Positions 53,613-61,183 of a stretch of DNA of 64,000 nt are shown here, one piece after another (the first letter of the stretch is position 1; every line of letters starts with the position of its first letter). The stretch is from contig NZ_FTOV01000001.1 in NCBI RefSeq assembly GCF_900156825.1, positions 682,001 through 746,000 on the forward strand. The letters run 5' to 3'. The DNA is from Chryseobacterium gambrini (GTDB lineage: Bacteria > Bacteroidota > Bacteroidia > Flavobacteriales > Weeksellaceae). The notes beneath the pieces were generated by a model, which worked only from the letters and a program-made list of their open reading frames with translations, was not told the DNA's origin and did not search any database. The position numbers and the translations under genes are program-made.

Positions 53613-54027
53613 CATCTATTCTTCTAAGAAGAGATCAGATATTATGTCTAGAATTTCGGGAAAGGATACTAGGCCCGAGGTTTTAGTTCGTAAGTATTTA
53701 TTCTCAAAAGGTTATAGATTTAGGAAAAATGACAAAAGATTTCCAGGAAGACCAGATATAGTTTTACCAAAATATAAAACAATTATTTTTATTAATGGAT
53801 GTTTTTGGCATGGGCATAATGATTGCAAAAAGTCTAAACTACCTGAAACCAGAAAAGAATTTTGGGAGGATAAAATTAATAAAAACATTCAAAGAGATAA
53901 AACTAACATTGAAGAATTAGAAAATCAAGGATGGAATGTCATTGTAATATGGGAATGTAAATTAAAGAGTAAGGTATTTGAGGAAACATTAGTTTGTATA
54001 ATGGAAAAAATGAATAATCAACCTTAA
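53605..54027 (+). CDS. Vsr-type very short patch repair endonuclease
   Basis: 140 residues. KRSDIMSRISGKDTRPEVLV (about 9-28), FPGRPDIVLPKYKTIIFING with the catalytic Asp near 51, CFWHGHNDCKKSKLP with Cys/His zinc ligands, and WNVIVIWECKL near the C-terminus. All are characteristic of Vsr nucleases, which nick T:G mismatches arising from 5-methylcytosine deamination. Its presence next to a C5 methyltransferase is typical. It could repair such lesions or serve as the nuclease of a methylation-linked defence. Last gene of the operon; no terminator is obvious. Confidence 0.92.
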   Translation: MADIYSSKKRSDIMSRISGKDTRPEVLVRKYLFSKGYRFRKNDKRFPGRPDIVLPKYKTIIFINGCFWHGHNDCKKSKLPETRKEFWEDKINKNIQRDKTNIEELENQGWNVIVIWECKLKSKVFEETLVCIMEKMNNQP

Positions 54028-54125
54028 ACAACTAGCTAAATGAGTTCAATCTTTAATAATTTAAGTGAAGATTAAAATAAGAAAACAGAAACCAAAGATA
54101 ATTCGCTTCCCGATTCACTAATTAA

Positions 54126-54216
54126 TTCTGTCAAGGTCAAGCCCTCCGGATTTTCAGTAAAACTTTTTACGTATAAAAATCTACGAAAAAACTTTTTCCA
54201 AAAAACCTTGACAGAA
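54126..54216. repeat. 12-bp inverted repeat near the right end
   Basis: TTCTGTCAAGGT (54126-54137) is repeated inverted as ACCTTGACAGAA (54205-54216), 67 bp apart. A T-rich/C-containing pyrimidine tract follows at about 54238-54282. The whole 54028-54524 stretch is non-coding. It may be a recombination or replication signal of the element. Confidence 0.55.
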
Positions 54217-54524
54217 CGCCACGCTCATTTTCAAAAGGCTTTCTTTTTTTCTTTTTTTTCGGTTTTTTCTTCGTTTTCTTTTTGAAATATTTGCACTCAG
54301 AAATTTCAAGCGGAAAAGAGAAGGATTAAATTCTTGCTTCAAACTCTAAAAAACTTGTTCAATATTTGAACTTTTTACTTGCAGATTTGAACAAAAATTT
54401 TTAGTTTTACTACGTAAAATTTAAATTAGGATTTTACCACTTTTTTGCCAATGTCCTATTTAGGGCCATTCACAGAGATGCTACAGCGAACGCTTATCAA
54501 TAAAGCGATGAGGAATGGGTACAA

Positions 54525-54541
54525 AATCCCTCACTCTCCGC
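54525..54541. other. attR (right attachment core)
   Basis: AATCCCTCACTCTCCGC, identical to the tRNA 3' end at 15178-15194. The bases just before (TGGGTACAAA) also resemble the T-arm GGGTTCG. Directly after it come A7 and the terminator that presumably followed the tRNA before integration. Confidence 0.88.
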
Positions 54542-54545
54542 AAAA

Positions 54546-54580
54546 AAATCCTTCAAATTCAATTTGAAGGATTTTTTATT
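54546..54580. terminator. Original tRNA-Ser/SDR bidirectional terminator
   Basis: AAATCCTTCAAATT (54546-54559) and AATTTGAAGGATTT (54561-54574) form a perfect 14-bp stem, flanked by A and T runs. Confidence 0.85.
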
Positions 54581-55578
54581 TAACTGTTTTCTGAAGAATT
54601 GGATTTCAATTTCAGGAACATATAAGCCAGACCTAATCCCAAACCTGCTAAAACTGCAATTTTTGTTTTTCTTGATGGAACAGGAAGCATCGTCTCGCCA
54701 TAAATTCGGTGAGGCTCTGAGGAAGGCTCTAGAATATTTCCGGAATCGGATGGGGCATTTTTCACTTTCATCATCAGCCTCATGACTGCTGAAGCGGTAT
54801 TAATGACAGGTTTTGGAAATAACCCGTAAACGTTTTTCAGGAATGCTGAAGTGAAATCCGGAAATAAATCTTTTTTTGGACGTTTTGCCAATTCCACCAT
54901 TTTAGCAGCTGTATCTCGCGGGTCTGCAGCAAAAGGAGGAACTTTAAAATCCAGCCCTGAATATTTTGCAGAGTGCATATTTCCTGTAGAACGCTGAATC
55001 TGTGGATAAAGATTACAGATATGGATCTGCGGAAAATCTGAAATTTCTCCATGAAGACACTCCATCATTCCCCTGATTCCGAATTTTGTAGAAGAGTAAA
55101 CCGCACTGTAAGGAGCCGGCATAAATCCGCCTATAGAGACGTTATTGATTAAAATTCCTTCGTTCTGTTTTTTAAAGACCGGCAAAACACTGTAAGCTCC
55201 ATGCATATATCCGAAAAGATTGGTTTTAATCACCTGTTCATTTACATCCATCGGAATTTCTTCAAATTTCCCACTGGACATTACCCCTGCATTGTTTACC
55301 CAAATATCTATTCTGCCGTTAAACTGCAATGCTTTATTAGCTAAATTCCGAACATCACCCGCAATAGAAACATCTGTAGGAACAGCCACGGCGGAAACAC
55401 CCAAATCCCTGCATAAAGCTACCGTTTCGTCCAAAGCTTCTTTGCCTCTTGCCGCAACTACAATATTACATCCCTCCAAAGCAAATGCTTCCGCAGCAGC
55501 TCTTCCTACTCCACTGCTTCCTCCGGTAATTACTACGGTTTTTCCTCTGATACTTTTTTGTTCATTATTAGAATTCAT
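54580..55578 (-). CDS. SDR-family oxidoreductase
   Basis: 332 residues (333 codons). NAD(P)-binding motif TGGSSGVGRA (about 18-27), NNAGVMSSG (about 94-102), catalytic Ser in NNVSIGGF (about 150), Tyr and Lys in YSSTKFG (about 164-170). A C-terminal extension has one hydrophobic segment (about 308-326, IAVLAGLGLGLAYMFL), so it may be membrane-attached. The substrate is unknown. It is the first host gene to the right of the island. Confidence 0.9.
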   Translation of the reverse strand: MNSNNEQKSIRGKTVVITGGSSGVGRAAAEAFALEGCNIVVAARGKEALDETVALCRDLGVSAVAVPTDVSIAGDVRNLANKALQFNGRIDIWVNNAGVMSSGKFEEIPMDVNEQVIKTNLFGYMHGAYSVLPVFKKQNEGILINNVSIGGFMPAPYSAVYSSTKFGIRGMMECLHGEISDFPQIHICNLYPQIQRSTGNMHSAKYSGLDFKVPPFAADPRDTAAKMVELAKRPKKDLFPDFTSAFLKNVYGLFPKPVINTASAVMRLMMKVKNAPSDSGNILEPSSEPHRIYGETMLPVPSRKTKIAVLAGLGLGLAYMFLKLKSNSSENS

Positions 55579-55803
55579 TTTGTGATGGTTTTTGGTTAAT
55601 TACCTGTAATCAACCTATTATTATGCCATACCGAGTATAAATATTATTTAAATTCTTTTGTATTTATCTAATTCCGAGATAAGAAATTAGATGCAGGATG
55701 ATTTAAAATTTCTATACTATAAATTTTCGTTAATATTCTTAATTAATCTTAAATACAGGTTTTTCAGTATTTTCTTGGCACAATTTTTTAATACTACTAA
55801 TTA

Positions 55804-55871
55804 CTCATGTTTAATTTGAGTTTTCATGGTTATTAGTTTTTATCCTCAGATTCTCTCTGAGGATTTTTTTT
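55804..55871 (+). ncRNA. Candidate small RNA or nine-codon leader ORF, copy 2
   Basis: The 42-nt block 55804-55845 is identical to 12488-12529, again with the MFNLSFHGY mini-ORF (ATG at 55807) and CTCA/TGAG stem. The terminator stem that follows is ATCCTCAGA (55842-55850) with TCTGAGGAT (55856-55864) and then T8. The first copy has a different stem sequence at the same position. No clear -7 box is found in front of this copy. Confidence 0.6.
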
Positions 55872-55964
55872 GTTTTAAATCCCCGAATTTCCGGATAAAA
55901 GCAATAAAAAAACAGACCTTTACAGATCTGTTCTTTAATAAATAATATGTCTCTTTAAATATGT

Positions 55965-56180
55965 TTACATAGCATAAGCTCCTTTGTTCTGAAAAACATT
56001 AATGACTTCTGTTTTGTTGTTAATGGTATTGTATATAACCTCAACGGTAAAATAAGAAACTTCATAAAGTACATATTTTACTGTATCCATTGTTCTTTCG
56101 CTCATGATACGTCCCTCATTCATCACGAAACTGCACTGTGCCTGATTTGGCAAATTTTTAAAATCGTAGTAAGAAATCAT
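55965..56180 (-). CDS. Small protein of unknown function
   Basis: About 71 residues from MISYYDFKNLPNQAQCSFVM (start at 56180); the frame extends back to 56297, but that part is Leu/Lys-rich and hydrophobic and is probably not translated. Mixed alpha/beta with NEGRIMSERTMDTVKYVLYE; no motif recognised. Single gene between small RNA copy 2 and the transporter. Confidence 0.6.
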   Translation of the reverse strand: MISYYDFKNLPNQAQCSFVMNEGRIMSERTMDTVKYVLYEVSYFTVEVIYNTINNKTEVINVFQNKGAYAM

Positions 56181-56437
56181 AGCTTTGTTTTTTAATAGTT
56201 TCAAATAGAGACACACAATTTCTTTGCCAATTTTCTTCAATAAAGTTAAATTCTTAAAATTTAGATAAAAATACACCAATACAGTGATTATATTCACAAT
56301 AAATACTATTCAATCTTTGATGGTCATAAATAATCATCATATTAAAAATTCTTTGCTTAAACGGTTAAATTTATTGTCTCGAAATGATAATTTATTAAAT
56401 AAACCAACTATCTTTAAACTTTAATATATATGAATTT

Positions 56438-57859
56438 ATGATAAATGATGCTAAAACGGGCAGCAGAAACTATACTGTTCCGTTGATTACCATTACACTA
56501 TTGTTTTTTATGTGGGGATTCATCACCTGTATGAACGACATTCTTATCCCTTATCTGAAACAGCTTTTTAAGCTTACTTTCTTTGAATCCATGCTCGTAC
56601 AGTTCTGCTTTTTCGGAGCTTACTTCATCGGTTCACTAATCTATTTCCTCATCTCCACCACAAAAGGAGATCCTATTGACAAAGTGGGTTACAAAAAAGG
56701 AATTATTTTCGGGATCTTTCTTGCCGCTTTAGGATGTGTACTTTTCTACCCTGCCGCAAGTTTTTCTTCCTACGGATTATTTTTGGGAGCTTTATTTATT
56801 TTAGGGTTAGGATTTACCGTTTTGCAGATTACGGCAAATGCTTACGTTTCGCTTTTGGGTCCAGAAGAATCCGCATCCAGCCGTCTGAACATGACGCAGG
56901 CATTCAATGCCTTCGGAACCACAATTGCTCCGGTTTTAGGCGGACATTTAATTTTTGAATTGTTTTCCGCTCCGGACGGATCTTTCAGTGCAGCAGCAAC
57001 GAAAATTCCTTATCTCATTTTTGCAGCAATTCTGCTTTTGGTAGCTTTGCTTATTTCAAGAGTTAAACTTCCTGACTTTCAGGTAAAAGGGGAAGAAATT
57101 GTAAAAGGATTCGGAGCTTTGCAGCACAACCATCTGAAATTTGGAGTTCTTACCATGTTCTGTTACGTAGGAGGCGAAGTTGCAGTGGGAAGTTTCATCA
57201 TTAGTTTTCTGGAGCAGCCACAGGTGATGAATCTTTCTGAAGTGGTAAGCAAAAATTATCTTTCCCTGTATTGGGGAGGCGCGATGATTGGAAGGTTTTT
57301 AGGCGCAATTTCCCTTAATCAGTCAATCAGTCAGGCAAAAAAAGCTTTATATATGTTGGGAGCGGCTATCGCTGTGTTTTTGGTTATTTTCAGCATTGTA
57401 GATCTTAGTTTTTCTCAGATCAGCTTCTTTTTAGTTTTTATTGCCTTAAATTTTATCGCGTTTTTTATCGGAAAATCGGCTCCGGCAAGAACCTTATCTA
57501 TATTTGCGGGAATTAATGTTCTGTTATTGATTTCTGCAATGTTTAATCATGGCGAACTGGCAATGTACAGCATTCTGGGAATAGGAATCTTTAACTCAAT
57601 CATGTTCTCAAATATCTACACTCTCGCTATTTCAGGATTGGGAAAATACACAAGTCAGGGTTCTTCTCTGGTGGTTATGGCAATTCTGGGAGGCGCTATT
57701 ATTCCTGTTTTTCAGGGATATTTAGCCGATATTTTCGGGGTTCAGCATTCTTTCATCATTCCTGTATTCTGTTATATTGTAATCTTGATCTTCGGAGCTT
57801 ATTGTACGAAGTATCTGAGTCATGTAAAGCAGGAGGAAGGCACAAAAGCCGGACATTAA
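56438..57859 (+). CDS. Sugar MFS transporter, FucP-like
   Basis: 473 residues with twelve membrane helices. Motifs typical of fucose/glucose-galactose transporters: FFMWGFITCMNDILIPYLKQ near the N-terminus (16-40), ESASSRLNMTQAFNAFGTTI (about 148-167), YWGGAMIGRFLGAI (about 279), and GKYTSQGSSLVVMAILGGAI near 402. It imports a sugar by proton symport across the inner membrane. It stands alone; the substrate may be glucose/galactose or fucose, which the sequence alone does not decide. Confidence 0.9.
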   Translation: MINDAKTGSRNYTVPLITITLLFFMWGFITCMNDILIPYLKQLFKLTFFESMLVQFCFFGAYFIGSLIYFLISTTKGDPIDKVGYKKGIIFGIFLAALGCVLFYPAASFSSYGLFLGALFILGLGFTVLQITANAYVSLLGPEESASSRLNMTQAFNAFGTTIAPVLGGHLIFELFSAPDGSFSAAATKIPYLIFAAILLLVALLISRVKLPDFQVKGEEIVKGFGALQHNHLKFGVLTMFCYVGGEVAVGSFIISFLEQPQVMNLSEVVSKNYLSLYWGGAMIGRFLGAISLNQSISQAKKALYMLGAAIAVFLVIFSIVDLSFSQISFFLVFIALNFIAFFIGKSAPARTLSIFAGINVLLLISAMFNHGELAMYSILGIGIFNSIMFSNIYTLAISGLGKYTSQGSSLVVMAILGGAIIPVFQGYLADIFGVQHSFIIPVFCYIVILIFGAYCTKYLSHVKQEEGTKAGH

Positions 57860-57880
57860 ATTTTCAGTTTTAAAATAAAG

Positions 57881-57909
57881 AAACCTGCTTTCACAGCAGG
57901 TTTTATTTT
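57881..57909. terminator. Terminator between converging genes
   Basis: AAACCTGCT (57881-57889) with AGCAGGTTT (57895-57903), loop TTCAC, then TTATTTTT. Confidence 0.8.
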
Positions 57910-57913
57910 TATC

Positions 57914-58270
57914 TTATATGATCAGTTCCTTAGTATCTGTATAATAAATAATAGGCTCATCCTCAGACCTTACTCCTTTTTTAGACAGAGATTCAAGATG
58001 GATAATCTTAAATTTTTTGGGCTTATAAATTTTTAATTCATTTTTATTTTCATCTACTATTACTTTTTCAGCATCATCAAAATTTATATAAGGTGATACT
58101 ACAGAGACATTCCCTGTATAAACTGTTACTTTTTCCTGAGCTTTTCTCGTAATTTTTTCACTCTTAAATTTTAGAGTATCATCACCGGAATTGTGCTGAG
58201 AAAAAACTTTCTGCGAACAAAGCAACATTAAAAACGCTCCAGTAATCTGTATTTTTTTTATCATATCCAT
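57914..58270 (-). CDS. Exported protein with an OstA/LptA-like look
   Basis: 118 residues. Signal peptide (MDMIKKIQITGAFLMLLCSQ, cleavage about 25). The mature region has VTVYTGNVSVVSPYINFDDA then a long beta hairpin (EKVIVDENKNELKIYKPKKF), close to the repeat style of LptA/OstA domains, though short. The link to LPS transport is a guess. Single gene. The 58271-58682 gap upstream is AT-rich; a 62-codon ORF at 58424 does not look real. Confidence 0.55.
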   Translation of the reverse strand: MDMIKKIQITGAFLMLLCSQKVFSQHNSGDDTLKFKSEKITRKAQEKVTVYTGNVSVVSPYINFDDAEKVIVDENKNELKIYKPKKFKIIHLESLSKKGVRSEDEPIIYYTDTKELII

Positions 58271-58682
58271 TTGAGTTTAAACTTTATATTAAACAAAACT
58301 AAATAAAAAAATTACAGCTTAAAGAATTATAACATTTTTTAAGAAATCACATCATAATCAGCCAAAGACTTCTGTAAAGTAATTTGTGGATTTTAAAATC
58401 ATGATCCATTTATTAAAAATTTCATGTTGTTATCGTACTTAAATGAAACAGAAATATATTATTTAAACACCCTCCAATCCTACTATTCATCAGGAATTTC
58501 AAACTTACACAGTTTTAATAAGATGAATTTATTGATCTGTAAAATCTGTATAACTCCAAAAAAATCAACACAAAACAATCAGAAAAACCCACCCACAAAG
58601 GATTACCGTTGAGATATTAATTAAAATATTTCATTATGTAAAGAAAAAATTCTACTTTTAATCAGAATTTTTAACAAATATC

Positions 58683-60038
58683 ATGATGGTCAGAATTTTC
58701 CTTGTGGATGACGATCCCTTCTTCGGAGAAATGCTTAAATATCATCTTCAGCTTAATCCTGATTATGAAGTTTTTCTGTACAGTTCCGGCAAAGAATGCC
58801 TTTCCGAGCTTTACCGGAATCCTGACATCATCTGTATAGACTTTGGTTTACCGGATATTCAGGGAGATGATCTTTTCAAACAGATCAAAACGCTTTATCC
58901 GGATCTGCCGATCATTGTAATCAGCGGTCAGGAAAACATTTCCGTAGCCATTGATTTCCTGAAGCAGGGTGCAAAAGATTACATCGTAAAAAACGAACAC
59001 ACCAAAGAACTTCTGTGGAGTTCCATTATCCGCCTGAGAGAAAATATCTCGCTAAAACAGGAAGTTGAAGAACTGAAGGATGAGCTCGAAAAAAAATACA
59101 GCTTTGAGAAAACAATTATCGGACAGAGTGAATCCATCAAAAGCATATTCTCAAAAATCAATAAAGCTCTGAAATCCAATATCAATGTCTCTGTAACCGG
59201 AGAAACAGGAACCGGGAAAGAAGTGGTGGCAAGAGCAATACATTATCATTCTTCCAGAAAAAACAAGCCTTTTGTTGCCGTAAACATGGCAGCAATCCCC
59301 AAAGATCTGGTGGAAAGTGAATTTTTCGGTCATGAAAAAGGAGCATTTACAGGAGCAACAGATAAATCGGTCGGAAAATTTGAACAGGCAAACGGAGGAA
59401 CTATTTTTCTGGATGAGATCGCAGAACTTGATCTCAACCTTCAAAGCAAGCTTCTTCGGGCGTTGCAGGAAAGAGAAATTACAAGAGTCGGCGGAACCCA
59501 GAAAATAAAACTGGACGTAAGACTCATTATTGCCACCCACAAAAATCTCGCAAATGAAGTAAAGAAAGGAAACTTCAGAGAAGATCTTTACTACAGGGTT
59601 ATCGGTCTTCCTATAGAATTGCCTCCGCTCAGAGAAAGGGATCAGGACACTTTAATTCTTGCCAAACATTTTATTGATCTTTTTGCCAAAGAAAACAAAA
59701 GCAAACCTTTGATTTTAGCTTCCGATGCACGAAAAAAGCTCATGAAATACAGCTTTCCGGGAAATATCCGAGAACTTAAATCCGTTATCGATCTTGCCTG
59801 CGTAATGGCAGAAAGCAATGAAATAACTGCGGATGACATCAGCTTTTACAGCCTTGAAAAAGAATCCGAAGTTTTCCTTTCAGAGCAAAAAACATTGAAA
59901 CAGTATACAACGGACATTATTCTTCACTTTCTGAGGGAAAATAACAATGACGTCATTAAAACAGCTAAAATATTAGACATCGGAAAATCAACCGTTTATA
60001 ATCTTATTAACAGCGTAGACCTTAAAAAAACTAAATAA
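58683..60038 (+). CDS. Sigma-54-dependent response regulator (NtrC-type)
   Basis: 451 residues; start at 58683 or the next Met at 58686. Receiver (FLVDDDPFF; acceptor Asp in IICIDFGLPD about 55; Lys in YIVKNE), short helical linker (about 122-145), AAA+ domain (about 146-375) with Walker A GETGTGKE, the sigma-54 contact loop GAFTGAT and Walker B GGTIFLDEIAEL, and a Fis-type HTH at the end (TAKILDIGKSTVYNLI). It activates sigma-54 promoters when phosphorylated. First of a four-gene plus-strand signalling operon. Confidence 0.95.
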   Translation: MMVRIFLVDDDPFFGEMLKYHLQLNPDYEVFLYSSGKECLSELYRNPDIICIDFGLPDIQGDDLFKQIKTLYPDLPIIVISGQENISVAIDFLKQGAKDYIVKNEHTKELLWSSIIRLRENISLKQEVEELKDELEKKYSFEKTIIGQSESIKSIFSKINKALKSNINVSVTGETGTGKEVVARAIHYHSSRKNKPFVAVNMAAIPKDLVESEFFGHEKGAFTGATDKSVGKFEQANGGTIFLDEIAELDLNLQSKLLRALQEREITRVGGTQKIKLDVRLIIATHKNLANEVKKGNFREDLYYRVIGLPIELPPLRERDQDTLILAKHFIDLFAKENKSKPLILASDARKKLMKYSFPGNIRELKSVIDLACVMAESNEITADDISFYSLEKESEVFLSEQKTLKQYTTDIILHFLRENNNDVIKTAKILDIGKSTVYNLINSVDLKKTK

Positions 60039-60041
60039 TAC

Positions 60042-61181
60042 ATGAAAGTCGCTAAACTACTTTTTGCCGACGGAATCTGGAAATCTGAAATAAATGATGA
60101 AAATCTGGACTATCAGAAAGCTCAGCTTGTTTTGGGATACGGTTGCCGGAACACCCTTGAAAACCCTGATTTTTTTGAGGTAATGAAAGCCAAATTTCCA
60201 TATGCAGAAATTGCTCTATCTTCTTCATCAGGAGAAATTTTCTGCAATGAAGTTTTTGATGAAACCGTAACAGTTACCGCCATTGAATTTTCTTCATCTT
60301 ACATCAAAACACAGCAGATTGATATTAATGATTTTCAGAACAGCTATGAAGCTGGAAAAGCACTTTTTAAAAATATTTGTCACGAAAATCTCAGGTGGGT
60401 ATTTGTACTTTCGGACGGAAGTAAAGTAAATGGAAGCCAACTTGTAAAAGGACTGAACGAAGGACGTCCCGAAGGAGTTTTAATTTCCGGCGGATTGGCA
60501 GGTGACGGAGATCGTTTTGAGAAAACCGTTGTCGGTCTCAATGAAGTTCCCGTATGCAACAAAATCGTTGCCATTGGCTTCTATGGTGAAAAATTAGAGC
60601 TTTCTCACGCATCATTCGGAGGCTGGGAAAGTTTCGGACTGGAAAGAACCGTTACAAAATCCCAAAACAACATCCTCGTAGAAATAGACAATAAAAATGC
60701 TTTAGACCTCTATAAAAATTATCTGGGTAAATACGCAGAAGAACTTCCAAGTTCTGCCCTGCTCTTTCCGTTATCTTTAAAACTCGACGAAAATTCTGCT
60801 CCGGTGGTAAGAACAATTCTCTCCATTAATGAAAAAAGCAATATGATGATTTTTGCGGGAGATCTGCCGGAAGGAAGCCGCGTACGATTTATGAAAGCCA
60901 ATCTGGATCGCCTCATTGATGCAGCAAATGATGCTGCGCATGGATGCCTTCAGATGAATCCGGATCCAAAGCTGGCAATTATTGTAAGCTGTGTGGGAAG
61001 AAAAATGGTGTTGGGAGAAAGGGTTTCCGAAGAAGTAGAGATTGTAAGAGACGTTTTAGGCACCAAGACCGCTCTTAACGGCTTCTATTCTTACGGTGAA
61101 ATTTCTCCGGTTAAACCTTTCGGGGAATGTGCGCTTCATAATCAGACCATTACCATAACCACTGTAAATGAAACGGAATAA
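60042..61181 (+). CDS. FIST-domain sensor protein
   Basis: 379 residues. FIST N domain (about 25-200: LVLGYGCRNTLENPDFFEVM; EIALSSSSGEIFCNEVFDE; GVLISGGLAGDG) and FIST C domain (about 215-360: ALDLYKNYLGKYAEELPSSA; LAIIVSCVGRKMVLG; GFYSYGEISPVKPFGECALHNQTI). The family is thought to bind small molecules, possibly amino acids, and to feed signals to kinases. It lies 3 nt after the sigma-54 activator and 2 nt before the hybrid kinase, so it probably works with that kinase. Confidence 0.9.
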   Translation: MKVAKLLFADGIWKSEINDENLDYQKAQLVLGYGCRNTLENPDFFEVMKAKFPYAEIALSSSSGEIFCNEVFDETVTVTAIEFSSSYIKTQQIDINDFQNSYEAGKALFKNICHENLRWVFVLSDGSKVNGSQLVKGLNEGRPEGVLISGGLAGDGDRFEKTVVGLNEVPVCNKIVAIGFYGEKLELSHASFGGWESFGLERTVTKSQNNILVEIDNKNALDLYKNYLGKYAEELPSSALLFPLSLKLDENSAPVVRTILSINEKSNMMIFAGDLPEGSRVRFMKANLDRLIDAANDAAHGCLQMNPDPKLAIIVSCVGRKMVLGERVSEEVEIVRDVLGTKTALNGFYSYGEISPVKPFGECALHNQTITITTVNETE

Positions 61182-61183
61182 CC

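Larger units (their letters stand above)
15178..54541. mobile_element. Integrated element (genomic island) in tRNA-Ser, about 39 kb
   Basis: Bounded by a 17-bp direct repeat, AATCCCTCACTCTCCGC, at 15178-15194 (tRNA 3' end) and 54525-54541. A tyrosine recombinase lies directly inside the left end, with candidate arm sites next to it, and ATGTCCTATTT recurs close to both ends. Most cargo is visibly more AT-rich than the flanks, apart from a GC-richer SusC/SusD cassette. An excisionase-like HTH gene is present near 45 kb, but no relaxase, VirD4, TraG or mating-pair genes are seen, so the element is probably not self-transmissible. Most cargo looks like immunity systems. Confidence 0.88.

Noticed and set aside
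58424..58612. 62-codon ORF upstream of the sigma-54 activator
   Set aside because: AT-driven composition, no Bacteroidota start context, no motif.
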